Shown: piece after piece, positions 42,968 through 54,755 of the stretch
Numbering within the stretch: the stretch's first letter is position 1
How the letters are laid out: every line of letters begins with the position of its first letter
Assembly: GCF_045679555.1 (NCBI RefSeq)
Contig: NC_092115.1
Span: 35,038,728 to 35,102,727 of the forward strand
Direction: 5' to 3'
Source: Salvelinus alpinus
Lineage: Eukaryota > Chordata > Actinopteri > Salmoniformes > Salmonidae
Length of the DNA stretch: 64,000 nt
Notes under the pieces: model-generated
Databases searched by the model: none
Told to the model about the DNA's origin: nothing
What the model saw: only the letters and a program-made list of their open reading frames with translations
Made by a program: the position numbers and the translations under genes

Positions 42968-43312
42968 TATTTTATTTTATTTAACCTTTATTTGACTAGG
43001 CAAGTCAGTTAAGAACAAGTTCTTATTTACAAAGACGGCCTACCAAATGGCAAAAGGCCTCCCGCGGGGACAGGGGCTGGGATAAAAAATAAATAATAAT
43101 AATAAATAAATATAGGTCAAAACACATTTTACGACAAGAGAGACAACACAACACTACATAAAGAGATACCTAAGACAAAAACATAGCATTGCAGCAACAC
43201 ATGACAACACAGTATGGTAGCAACATGACAACAACATGGTAGCGGCACAAAACATGGTACAAACATTATTGGGCACAGACAACAGCACAAAGGGCAAGAA
43301 GGTAGAGACATA
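42968..43312 (-). repeat. Dispersed repeat sharing the SINE 3' tail
   Basis: The left part, TTTAACCTTTATTTGACTAG followed by GCAAGTCAGTTAAGAACAAG, is the inverse of the SINE tail. The rest (GGCAAAAGGCCTCCCGCGGG, then ACATGACAACA- and AACATGGTA-type short repeats, then GCACAGACAACAGCACAAAG) differs from the SINE. It is a common salmonid repeat of about 340 bp. Confidence 0.65.
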
Positions 43313-44210
43313 GCCTAAGTAACCTACATTTTGTTCCTACAATTTCAGATGTTCTAGTTCTAATTTATTTTGTGAAATGATTTATGTATTTTGTTGTTGT
43401 TTGTTTTTTTTGTCATGTTGCTGTTTGTCATTTTGTCATTTTGTCAAACTCATGATGCACTTGAAAGGCATGATAGGCTACTCTACCTCTGTGGATTTGT
43501 AATTTTGTTTTACCTTGTAATGCCCAGAATAGTCAATGTTATTGTCACAATCATATTTTAAAAATGTTTGGAATTGTACTGTATAATGTTGAATTTGGGT
43601 CATTTCAGTGGCCTTATTGAAATGTTTTCCACCAATAATTTTCAAAAACGTTTTTGAACAAAACAGGAATCAACGGTTGAATATCACATATATCACATAT
43701 GCCCACAACAGTTAAGGGTGATATTGGATGAAGACCAGTCAAAACGTTGTTTAAATAGTACTATCCCTACTTGGGACTATAGATTGCATTTTGCTGACTC
43801 ATCTTTTACTTGTATGTTAAGGTAGATAATAAGTGACCAGAAGATGTGGTGTGTAAACTATTACTGAAGTTACGCCATTACAAACTTGTCTGTCCAGACC
43901 AGATCCTAATCTACACTACTGTCCCCCATGTTTCATGTCCGAGAGGTGAACTACATTCCGCGTGTCTCCACAAAACCTCATCTTTATCACTCTTCCCTCC
44001 TTCCTCACAATTTCTGGTTGAATTCTTTGGAGGTTACATGCCTTTCTTTTTGACAGAAGGCCCTAAAAGGTGTTGCATTTGAAAATGAAACAGGAAGTAC
44101 TTATTCACAAATTTGGACTGTTAGCTAATAATACTGTGTTGTTGTCAGTCACCAAACTGCTTTGTATTTTACGTATGTCTGCAGCCTTGGATGACTATGT
44201 AGTTGTAGAT
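43313..44210. other. Unassigned intergenic sequence
   Basis: It includes a TTGTTTTTTTTGTCATGTTG-style low-complexity area near 43,390-43,450. No gene is recognised. Confidence 0.35.
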
Positions 44211-45668
44211 GGGTAAATCCATTTGAATTCAATAACTTTCTGACAGCATCCCTTTTGATTTTAAACAAAACTTTCCGTATATGTTTGCCCGTGAAAAAAG
44301 TGATCAGAAATTGACTTTTGGTCCTGAATGCCAAAACATTCAGGAGATAAAGGTGCTCAAAGTTGACCCATTTTGCATACCTACCATACCATGAGACATC
44401 TATTTCTTTGTCACTGGAAAAGATAAGTGGTGAGTTTGATATCATTTAAAAGCTTCCAAACAAAACAGTGTTGTCAATCTATTTAATATATATATATTTT
44501 TTTTTAAGTTAAATAAAAAGTATGTCATTTTTAAACCTTGAATGTCAATTATTTCATATTGACATATGTTGTAGTTTAGACCCTATTTCACATCATCTGA
44601 GGTTGTTGTGTTGTGCCCTCCATCGGTTGAGACACAATATGCTCTTGGGTGTCATTTCAATCATAGTAATATAATTCTTACAACCACTTGAGACCGTTGC
44701 AATTTAGCTGCTACACCATTTACATTTATTTTACATTTGAACTTCTAATTACTACCACAAAGATGACCGCTGGTCCACCCACTGTTGAATGTCAACATAA
44801 ATGGTCATGTCTATTCTATTATCTATATTTCTATCATTTCAATAGGTTTCCTGTGGAGGATTGGCAGTATAATTTAAATCAACAGATATTCCCATTCACG
44901 TCTACATTATTTGATGTGTGGACCTCCAACCGTCTCTGTGGTACCATTTGAAAGTCGAAATTTCAATTTTATTGCAATTTTTGTACATTTATCAGCCAAA
45001 ACATGACACCCACCCTGTAGGCCACCCTATTCAAGAGCATGCTGTGTCTCAACCGATGGCGGGCACAACACAAAAACCTAAAGTGATGTAAAATAGGGTC
45101 TAAGCTACAACATATGTGAATACAACAATTTTGGGAGTTTACAGGTTTTTAGATAATTGATGTTGAAGGTAAAAAAAAGTATATATTTTTTATGTATATA
45201 TTTTTTTCTCCATACGCTATCAAGTAATTTGACAACCCTGCTTGTAAGCTTTTAAATTATATCAATCTCAACCATCTGGGACCAAAAGGCTCCTGAACAG
45301 CTTCTACCCCTAAGCCATAAGACTGCTAAATAGTAAAACAAATAGCTATCCGGACTATCTGAGTTTACCCTTTTTGCACTAACTCTTTTTGACTCTATGT
45401 ACACGCACTGGACTCTACCCACACACTCACACATACTTACACTGACACTTTAAAACATACAGACACTCACACACACGCTCACTCACACATAACACATACA
45501 CACAGGCGCACATTCACCAGATACACATTTACACACTCATCACATACGTTGCTGCTACTATCTATTATCTATCCTGTTGCCTAGTCACTTTGCCTCTACC
45601 TATATAAACATATCTACCTCAATTTCCTCATACGCCTGCAAATCGACTCGGTACTCGTAGCCCATGTA

Positions 45669-47117
45669 CAGTTGAAGTCGGAAGTTTACATACACCTTAG
45701 CCAAATACAGTTTGGCTAAGTTTTTCACAATTCCTGACATTTCATCCTAGTAAAAATTCCCTGTCTTAGGTCAGTTAGGATCACCACTTTATTTTAAGAA
45801 TGTGACATGTTAGAATAATAGTAGAGAGAATTATTTATTTAAGCTTTTATTTCTTTCATCACATTCCCAGTGGGTCAGAAGTTTACATACACTCAATTAG
45901 TATTTTGTAACATTGCCTTTAAATTGTTTAACTTGGGTCAAACGTTTTGTGTAGCCTTCCACAAGCTTCCCACAATAAGTTGGGTGTATTTTGGCCCAAT
46001 CCTCCTGACAGAGCTGGTGTAACTGAATCAGGTTTGTAGGCCTCCTTGCTCGCACACGCTTTTTCAGTTCTGCCCTAACATTTTCTATAGAATTGAGGTC
46101 AGGGCTTTGTGATGGCCACTCAAATACCTTGACTTTGTTGTCCTTAAGCCATTTTGCCACAACTTTGGAAGTATGCTTAGGGTCATTGTCCATTTGGAAA
46201 ACCCATTTGCGACCAAGCTTTAACTTCTTGACTGATTTCTTGAGATGTTGCTTCAATATATCCACATAATTTTCCTACCTAATAATTTTCATCAGACCAG
46301 AGGACATTTCTCCAAAAGTACGATCTTTGTCCTCATGTGCAGTTGCAAACCGTAGTCTGGCTTGTTTATGGCGGTTTGGAGCAGTGGCTTCTTCCTTGCT
46401 GAGCGGCCTTTCAGGTTATGTCAACATAGGACTCGTTTTACTGTGGATATAGAAACTTTTGTACTTGTTTCCTCCAGCATCTTCACAAGGTCCTTTGCTG
46501 CTGTTCTGGGATTGATTTTCACTTTTCACACCATAGTACGTTCATCTCTAGGAGACAGAACGCATCTTCTTCCTGAGCGGTATGACAGCTGCGTGGTCCC
46601 ATGGTGTTTATTCTTGCGTACTATTGTTTGTACAGATGAACGTGGTACCTTCAGGCGTTTGGAAATTGCTCCCAAGGATGAACCAGACTTGTGGAGGTCT
46701 CCAATTTTTTTCTTCTTTTGATTTTCCCATGATGTCAAGCAAAGAGGCACTGAGTTTGAAGGTAGGCCTTGAAATACATCCACAAGTACACCTCCAATTG
46801 ATTCAAATTATGTCAATTAGCCTATCAGGAGCTTCTAAAGCATGACATAATTTTCTGGAATTTTCCAAGCTGGTTAAAGGCACAGTCAACGTAGTGTATG
46901 TAAACTTCTGACCCACTGGAATTGTGACACAGTGAATTATAAGTTAAATAATCTGTCTGTAAACAATTATTTGAAAAATTACTTGTGTCGTGCACAAAGT
47001 AGATGTCCTAACCGACTTGCCAAAACTATAGTTTGTGAACAAGAAATTTGTGGAGTGGTTGAAAAACAAGTTTTAACGACTCGAACGTAAGTGTATGTAA
47101 ACTTTCAACTTCAACTG
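45669..47117 (-). mobile_element. Sleeping Beauty-type Tc1 transposon (IR/DR ends), internally deleted
   Basis: Ends are CAGTTGAAGTCGGAAGTTTA and its near inverse, flanked by TA on both sides (45,667-45,668 and 47,118-47,119). Each end has two direct repeats: an outer one at the terminus and an inner one about 200 bp inside (GGGTCAGAAGTTTACATACA at about 45,872; TGTATGTAAACTTCTGACCC at about 46,896). This IR/DR layout is the hallmark of the salmonid Tc1 subfamily from which Sleeping Beauty was derived. At 1,449 bp it is shorter than about 1.6 kb full-length relatives because of a central deletion. Confidence 0.9.
45897..46785 (-). pseudogene. Sleeping Beauty-type transposase pseudogene
   Basis: The N-terminal DNA-binding part (46,783-46,526) shows [20 protein letters not shown] and the GRR linker in [15 protein letters not shown]. 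The middle reading runs in broken frames to a SDE-like first catalytic motif at about 46,292-46,300, immediately followed by the deletion. The C-terminal part (46,265-45,897) begins at the segment after the deletion (VDILKQHLKK) and includes the second catalytic aspartate in QMDNDPKHTS and the third acidic residue in SPDLNSIENVRAELKKR. About 60 residues with the glycine-rich KHGGGS box are missing at 46,265-46,290. The protein cannot be functional. Confidence 0.85.
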
Positions 47118-47506
47118 TATATAGCCAAGGTATCATTGCTCATTGTGTATTTATTCCTTGTGTTACTATTTTTTAAATTATTATAATATTTTTTAAATAT
47201 ATTCTATGTTGTTGAGAAAGGTCTGTAAGTAAGCATTTCACTGTTAGTCTACAACTGTTGTTTATGAAGCATGTGACAATTTCCTTTTATTTCCAGTGAT
47301 GAAGACATGGATGTCTAATGGTATGGTGTGGAGTTTTCAACATGTGTCGACTTTGAGCACCTTTCTATCGTGAATGTTTTGGCATTCAGGTCTAAAGTCA
47401 TTTTCTGAGCATTTCTACATTGGGCAAATACTGTATGTATTTAAGGTTTCGTTCAAATCGAAGAGGGGTGCTGTCAAAAAGTGATTCAATTCAAATGGAT
47501 GTACCC

Positions 47507-50069
47507 AGACGTTACTGAGTTAGTTATGGTTATGTTTTCCCAGCCATATGTTCTCAGCAACCAACATCAGTTTTCCATATTCCAATGCTTTGAATGATTT
47601 ATGAATACCATCTCAATCAGTTATTTACCCAATAAGTCCCAAAAATATCCTCACTATGTTGTTGTGAATGTGATAAAGCAAGGTCACATGATCAGCCTTT
47701 GCTTTCATTGGGGCTTGCAGTTCCTTGCAGCGTACACTTCACATAGTTTTTATGACACTTGGCGTCATTGGCCAGTGTGTATGATGATGAACTCTGGTGG
47801 CCTATGTCTTTGTGTCTGGACTGAGCACGTGCCACTATGTCAGTGAGGGCAAGCGGCTGGCCGGCAGGGTCAGGGGCCCTGAGCAGAGTGCTGAGCAGAG
47901 CACTGAGCTGGCCATCTGGCCCTCGGGGGGGGGGGCTGGCCTGCCTTCCTCACAGGCTGTCTTTGTTCATTGGGAACAATGTGAAGTTAATCTGGGAGAG
48001 ATAAGAATAGCCTCCTCAGTCACACTCACTATGCTCTCCTAAATGGTGCAGCTTCATTATGAAATCACCAGCCATTAGCTGCTTTGAAGGCAATCCTAAT
48101 TTGAGAAACATGGAAGTTTTGCATTGAGGAGATATTCAAGAAACTTGCGAAAGAGTTCCATGCCGTGAGTGCTATATCTCAAAAAATGATGAATGTCCTA
48201 GTCCTTTAGTTTATAAGAACAGAGAAACACAATATGCTAAATGTGCTAGGTAACACTTCATTTTAAGGGTTCCTCATTACAGTGTAATTACGCTGTAACA
48301 AGTATTGTAGTTTATTGTAATAACTTAAAGTTACACTGTAAAAACAACATTTAACTGTTGGTAATTGTAGTCTGTAATTACAGAGGTATAATAACAAATG
48401 CTTGTTACAAATGGTCACGTTTCCACTAAATTCACCAATTTTGTGTTTTGCTTCTGCTCTCCGATTCAGTAACAACTGTCACGAGGTTGTCATCTCTCGT
48501 GGACAGATGTGTTGGGTGTCCGAGATTACAACGGTTGGAGGCTCTATAGGCTCTAATTACCTACCCGTGAATGCAACATCTCCATGCAGTGTTGTTGCTA
48601 GCACTTGCCCTCAAAAAATGTACCATCTGGGTTAACTTGGTTGAGTTTACAGAAACAGATCTGATATAGGTCAACCTCACGGACTGGGATCTGGCATACG
48701 GGTGTCATCCTAGATTATAATTAACAAATGTATTTATAATGAATGTGTACGTTACCATTATGACAACCTCAACCTCCTTGCCATCCAAGTGGGAGGATAA
48801 ACACACTAGTACACCATAGAGTACATGTAATATCTGCCTAAGTGCAATGTAATTACTAGGTGTTATACCGGATTTAGCTAGCTATAATGAAGTATATTTA
48901 GGGGGGTACTTACTTGTAATTATTGTGTACCTACATGGTATGTTACTTATACATAAATATTTTAGTTGTGACTCAAATTTGCAACCTATACTATGGTGAG
49001 TAGCCTAGCTAGCTAGCTATCTAATTAAGAGAACATGGGGTTATCTTTTTCTGCCCTTTTTAACATTACAAGTAACATTAGAAATGGACAACATATGTCT
49101 TCATCTGTTTCTTTCTTGAAAGCATTTTCCCATTCTGGAGTCTGAGACCTTGTGGGGATCTATGGTAGAGAAGAAGAATGTAGCTATGACAATTTAGCAG
49201 ATACACTATACAATTAGCCTACTAGCTAGCTATCATCAGAGACAGTATATAAACCTTCCTCCAATATCTCTGCTATCATCATTAGCTGTCATGATTTCTA
49301 TAATTTAGGGTTTAGGCTTATTGCTAGTCCTATCTACCTAGTTGTTTTGTTATCCAGCTAGCATTATACTAATAATGGTGTTTGCTAACACTAAGACGCT
49401 AGCTAGAGTTTCAATTGAAAAGGTGTTTTGACACAAGTAGCTAGCTAGCTAACTTTAACATGCTGGGTGTGTCTCACATAGTACCACAGACAGAACAATG
49501 AGAGATATTTCACTGGATGTATAAATGTGAAGAATCCGGTTGGCTTTTCCATTCACTACCAAATATGGTAGTGAGAGGAAGCCCACTGGCAGGCAGTGGG
49601 AGAAGATGAAACGAGATGGATTTTGGCCGACATTCTGCAAATCTTCTCATCAATTAAACATTTGATCTCAATACAGTTTTCTGTTCCCAAAACTAGAATC
49701 TGTTATGAACAGAACGGAATAAGTTTTGTAGACTTCACCCTTTGCAAAAGTTGTACAAAATTGTGCTGTTCAGAAGGAGTGTAAAGGAAAATTAAGTTAT
49801 TGCACACCCGCACTTCACAGAGCAGGTATTCCCTACTGGAAATATGCAGATGTATACTAGAGCGCGCCAATAGGATATCGCTAGCACGTGCTTGGCTCTG
49901 CCCACCACCTTGCTTGTTTTGCCCACTATGACTAATTTCTTCCCATTGGAAATGAAAAGCTGTGGCCTATGATAATACCCTTGGGTACAGATACCTTGAA
50001 AACAAGGTTCAGGGAAGATAAGATCATTGAGCCCTGCTAGCTAGCTATCTGTTTGCCAGCTTTAGGTAT
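47507..50069. other. Unassigned intergenic sequence with low-complexity patches
   Basis: A ten-G run lies near 47,926-47,935 within a GAGCAGAG-rich segment. Around 48,250-48,400 repeated words of the type TTACAGTGTAATTAC and TGTAATTACAG form short inverted repeats. AGCTAGCTAGC patches occur near 49,005-49,025 and 49,437-49,453. No coding exon is recognised. Confidence 0.4.
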
Positions 50070-50960
50070 AATGCCTTCGGAAAGTGGTCATAGACGTTGA
50101 CTTATTCCACATTTTGTTGTGTTATAGCCTAGAATTCAAAATGGATTGAATATATGTTTTTCTCTCACCCATCTCCACACAATACCACATAATGACAGTG
50201 ACATGTTAAAAAAAAAGGCTAATTTATTGAAAATGAAATTCAGAAATATCTCATTTACATAACTATTCACACCCCTGAGTCAATATATGTTAGAATCACC
50301 TTTGGCAGCGATTACAGCTGTGAGTCTTTCTGGGTAAGTCTCTAGAGTTTTGCACACCTGGATTGGTCAATATTTGCACGTTATTCTTTTTTAAATTCAT
50401 CAAGCTCTGTTAAGTTGGTTGTTGATCATTGCTAAACAGCCATTTTCAAGTCTTTCCATAGATTTTCAAGCCGATTTAAGTAGAAATTGTAACTAGGTCA
50501 CTCAGGAACATTCAATAACGTCTTGGTAAGCAACTCCAGTGTATATTTGGCCTTGTGTTTTAGGCTATTGTGATGCTGAAAGGTGCATTTATCTCCCAGT
50601 GGCTGTTGGAAAGCAGACATAACCAGGTTTTCGACTAGGATTTTGCCTGTGCTTAGTTCTATTCCGTTTCTTTTTATCCTAAAAAAAACTCCCTAGTCCT
50701 TGCCGATGACAAGCATACCCATAACATGATGCAGCTACCACCATGCTTGAAAACATGAAGAGTGGTACTCAGTGATGATTTGTGTTGGATTTTCACCAAA
50801 CATAACACTTTGTATTCAGGACATAAAGATTAATTTCTTAGCCAATTTTTTAATGTCTTACTTTAGTGCCTTATTGCAAACAGGATGCATTTTTATTCTG
50901 TACAGGCTTCCTCCTTTTCATTCTGTCATTTAGGTTAGTATTGTGGATTAACTACAATGT
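50070..50960 (-). mobile_element. Tc1-like element, degenerate, right end unclear
   Basis: The left part carries the style of a Tc1 terminus (GCCTTCGGAAAGTGGTCATA, then CATTTTGTTGTGTTATAGCC). Minus-strand transposase relics are recognisable by eye from phrases such as CATACCCATAACATGATGC at 50,716, which recur in the Tc1 copy at 31.3 kb. No long frame survives, and the right terminus is not identified. Confidence 0.65.
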
Positions 50961-53529
50961 TGTTGATCCATACTCTGTTTTCTCCTATCACAACCTCTGC
51001 TTGCCTTGTCTCCCCTTGTGTACTAGTCATAACAACTGGGGTAAACACATAGGCAGTATTGTTCTATAGCCCTGTATTGAATTACATCCATATTGATCAC
51101 AATACCCCATCCATCATCGTCTGTTATGACAAACCAGTGTGTGATGGGATGGTTCATCTCTGCACTCTGTGTCATAACAGAAGGCCATACATAACAATTG
51201 ACTACCAATAACATCAAGAATGCAGACATTTCCGTATCCACTCACTGTTCATATTGGCAGCAGCAGGAACATATCAGTTTGGAAAGGGTGAATTGGAATT
51301 AACTCACAAAGGGAAAGAGAGAGAGAGCAACCATTTGGCTATTAACAATCAGGTTAAGATTAAGGAGAATGTTCCACATGAGCTGCCCATGCAGATTACA
51401 TATAGAGAAATCTTATTCTTTATTGTTTTAGGTCCAATTGCAGTGTAGAAATTATGAAGGTTGTAAAAATACCAAGACAAATTGAGGTGGATGTTGTTGT
51501 TTTTTAAAGCCTACAGATTCAATCTTCTTATCCATTGAGATGTACCCGAAGGCCATAATGGGCTTTACTGGTGCTGAGTACAGATGGTAGTAGGAGAGAT
51601 AAAACCCTGCTATCTGCCAGGGAGAAATCCTTGCCTTTTTGGAGACCACCTTTTTTCTGAGATCTGTTGACTCGGAAAACAGGTGGTCTCCAAAAGCTGT
51701 CATTGATCAAATTTCCAAGACATGACATTTTGTATAAATGTTTGGCAAATGGTATTGTTTAATTCCACAATGCAGTGGACTTACAAATCAAAAAATAAAT
51801 AATTCACACCAAATTAGTGAGTGGTTTTAGTATAGATTTTTAGTTTCCACTTAATTTGATCTGTTTCCTTGGGATTCATTAAAACAAGCACTAGGAATCA
51901 TAGAGGCCACTAGTCATTCTGATAATATTTAGCCTTCAGTCTTCAGGGCCTCAACCAAAAGCCAACAATATTCAATGAAATGTTAAAGTTGAGAGGTCTC
52001 AAGTATATTTTGAGTTAATTGCACAGGTCAGTGGACCTGAAGTTAGGTCAGAGACGTGTCCTTAGTTACCAGACCTCAGAGGTATAATCAGCTGTGGAGT
52101 TACGATATATTCTTTTCCAGCTGCTGCTCTGCTGGCCCAGCCATCTTCCACATGGGTGCTTGTAAACTTTTAACCTGTCCTTTTTATTGGGGGTCAAGAA
52201 TGCCAGGAACCCATCTGCATTGTCAACCCTGTGTAAAAAAAGAGAGAAAGAAAAACATTGACACTGATTGTCTTTGTAATAGCCAGATGTGCCCCAAGAT
52301 TAGAATAAGTACATTTGTCTGTTTCTCTGTTTTTTTATGTTGTCATTTAGGAAGTATTTCCTTCATTTGGTTTATTGTTGTAAGTTACAGCTGTAACCTT
52401 TATGCTGACAGTTTACCAAGAGGCATGATACATTTATACATCTTTGTATTTTTGTGTTTGGTAATAATTAGGCTAAGAAATATCCTATTGCTCTTTATGG
52501 GGTCCTGGAATTGACATATTTCGTAAATCAAACAAATAACCATTGACTTAATATAGTATTATTCTGAATTCATTAGGAATTAAGTAAAATTACATACAGT
52601 AAGTACATTTTAGACTTTTGGCCTTGTTAGTGGCCAAGCCCCACCTACAAAATGCAACATGAAAGCAAAAGGAGATAAGGTAGGGAGAGAGAAAGATAGG
52701 GAGTGAAAGAAAGATTGGTTGGAGGGGGGAAGTGGTGGTAGAGGGGGGGATGTGAGAGAGGAGAGGAGGCTAAAAAGATGTGGGAGTGAGTGGTAAAGAA
52801 ACAAGACAGCTGGAACGGTAGGGTAAGATGTTTTCAGAGGGAGAGAGGGAGGGGGCCAAACTGACTGTTTATACTGTATTAGAGAGTATGGCACAGTTGC
52901 AAAATTGGATCATTTTAGCCAATCTGACAAAGGCCCTGGCCCCTACCCCCACTGAATGAAGATGTCAAAGGTCGCTGACCTCTTCCATTTCTAGGCATTG
53001 ATCCCTCTGTTGGAGGTGGGGTTTCTTTCCTCCCTCAAGCAAAGCACTCACAGATCAGCTGTTATACACTATTTTAGTTTCTTATACCAGAACATTCTTC
53101 ACAACATGGTATGTTGTTGACAGCATATATTATACAGTATATTTTATATTTTGAGACTGGACAATGGGACTGTGTAATAGACAGCCTCAAAGTGCAAAGA
53201 CTAACTGTATAGCTTGAAAAATAAGGGTTCAAAGCCTGTTTCTCCTGTTTGACATTTTCCCAAATCCACTTGTAGTTAGTTGTAAGTAGGTATTTATGGA
53301 TGGCTAACAAATACATTTATTTCCAACTTTGTATTGAACTTGACTCTCGTCTCTCCGTACTAGGACAGAACTCCATCACAATTGAGCATATGGTGTTTCT
53401 CACCAAAGACACTGTCAGTCCTGTCTACCGAAAATCCTTGATCGCTTGATGGCTGAAACTATCTTTGTCATAAAGAGGCTGACCATTCCAGTAATCAATA
53501 ATGCTATATAATTCATACATTGCAACTGA
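50961..53529. other. Unassigned intergenic sequence
   Basis: A GA-rich (polypurine) tract at about 52,665-52,860 with GGGGGG runs is the only notable feature. The 152-residue frame at 52,056-52,514 has no recognisable motif or exon boundaries. Confidence 0.4.
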
Positions 53530-53532
53530 GAG

Positions 53533-53707
53533 GTATACGACAAAGCAGGATCAATGAGTTAGCCAGCTAAACTTAGATATGTGTTTTTGGTTGTTGAGTC
53601 AATTAGACCATGCCCATATCAAGCTTATCTTTCCAAAAAAATAAGAAGTTATTTCAGAATATTTAGTTAGCTGGCTAACTCATTGATCTTGCTTTGTAGT
53701 ATACCCC
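53533..53707. mobile_element. Small MITE with about 38-bp inverted ends
   Basis: The left end GGTATACGACAAAGCAGGAT followed by CAATGAGTTAGCCAGCTAA is matched in inverse by TTAGCTGGCTAACTCATTGA then TCTTGCTTTGTAGTATACC at the right end. The 95-bp middle is non-coding. No transposase; a non-autonomous element. Confidence 0.8.
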
Positions 53708-54031
53708 TTTATTCTTATCAACTCTTCTAAGCAATGAGCCAGGTCACTCCTGCTCCAAATTTCTGTCTGACCATAAAGTTGTTGTGCTGGGTCTGGGTGC
53801 GAGCCCACTTCACTCCCTGGTCTTTACGATGGGCCAAACTGTGAAGGGGAAACCTCTATGGACTAGCTGAAACACCTCCCAGCAACAACCCTCCTCTCAC
53901 TCAGCGCTGAGCTGTTGACAAGGCTTTTGTGATGTATGGGACAGGAGGAACATTAAGTAAGACAGCTAGAACACGCAGTACGTAATACGAACCTGAAGAT
54001 CCTAGTCTGTTTCTGAGGGAAGTGGAAAAGC
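53708..54031. other. Unassigned intergenic sequence
   Basis: No gene or repeat recognised. Confidence 0.3.
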
Positions 54032-54124
54032 AGACTGGGCAAAGACGTCAATTCAACGTTGATTCAATGCAATTTCATTGGAATGACGTGGAAACAACGT
54101 TGGTTCAACCAATGTGTGCCCAGT
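54032..54124. repeat. Short MITE-like element with ACTGGGCA ends
   Basis: The left end ACTGGGCAAAGACGTC and right end TGTGTGCCCAGT are inverted at ACTGGGCA, and AACGTTG words appear in both halves (TTCAACGTTGATTC and GAAACAACGTTGG). About 92 bp. This resembles a small element common in salmonids. Confidence 0.6.
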
Positions 54125-54755
54125 GAGAGTGGAGTCTCTGCACACATCAGTCAGATGTAGTTTCAGAGTTTTAGTTTGCTTTGTCAGAGCATCTGTTTGT
54201 GGGGCACCATATTCTCTACAGTGTACAACTATTAGCCAGAACCTCATGCACTATAGGACCAGGCTCCGTTACAGACACCCCTTTGACTGTGTGAGTCTGT
54301 GTCCATGGACTGTAGTGATGGACGGCGGTGATGGATGTCACTTCCTGTTGTCCTGCTGGTTATCTCAGGTCCTGACATGGAGGACAGCACCTTATCTCTC
54401 ATCACTGTAATCCCTGTCCCTCCCCCACAACCCTCCCCGCGTACACCCTCTCACACCCCATTCCTCCCCTCTCATCATCCTCCTCCACAGCAGCTTTTCT
54501 GAAGGCTATCCCTTCCATCTTCCCCCTCAACTCCTCCAGGCGTCCACATGCTTCCCAGCCAAAACAGTTTGGTAGAGTTTGTGCATATATTATGACGACA
54601 ATTTGTGACGTTTTTGTTCGTTTTGGACTGTGGTGATGGTTTTTTTGGCTGTTCGGTTACACAACATTTTGTTTTAGAGGCAAGCCGAAGTTTAGAACCG
54701 AAGTTTAATAAAAAGTGTGTTGGTTGTGTAGACAGATTTGAAGGTGTTATGCCAG
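54125..54755. other. Sequence before the satellite, partly repeat-derived
   Basis: From about 54,540 (GTCCACATGCTTCCCAGCCA to CAAGCCGAAGTTTAG) it has the look of a dispersed salmonid repeat. It leads directly into the first satellite unit. No gene is seen. Confidence 0.4.

Larger units (their letters stand above)
45267..47284 (+). mobile_element. RSg-1-like LINE 3' fragment (copy 3) split by a Tc1
   Basis: The left part contains GGCTCCTGAACAGCTTCTAC and CATAAGACTGCTAAATAG; the right part (47,120-47,284) has AGGTCTGTAAGTAAGCATTT, CACTGTTAGTCTACAACTG and the end GAAGCATGTGACAATTTCC. Between them is a Tc1 element. The left part includes a CACACA-rich stretch (about 45,420-45,540) inside the 3' UTR. 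It inserted in the right arm of the foldback. Confidence 0.75.
44211..47506. mobile_element. Large foldback element with about 450-bp arms, right arm interrupted
   Basis: The left arm (44,211 to about 44,660) starts GGGTAAATCCATTTGAATTC and runs through GCCAAAACATTCAGGAGATA, TTTAAAAGCTT and TGTTGTAGTTTAGACCCTAT to CATCGGTTGAGACACAATAT. The right arm repeats these blocks in inverse order: about 45,005-45,266 (ATGCTGTGTCTCAACCGATG, TAGGGTCTAAGCTACAACAT, AAGCTTTTAAATTATATCAA) and then 47,285-47,506, ending TTCAAATGGATGTACCC. The loop is about 340 bp. Removing the LINE insertion gives a continuous palindrome of roughly 1.3 kb. No transposase is visible; the class is unknown. Confidence 0.8.

Noticed and set aside
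52056..52514. 152-residue plus-strand frame
   Set aside because: No recognisable motif, no supporting splice or promoter signals and an unusual composition; likely chance.
52610..52894. 94-residue minus-strand frame
   Set aside because: Low-complexity product (Ser, Leu, Pro) of a polypurine tract.
41336..54755. Upstream neighbour gene of rock1 (GREB1L in human)
   Set aside because: I looked for the start of such a gene on the plus strand and did not find a recognisable exon; the neighbour may lie beyond the satellite or elsewhere.
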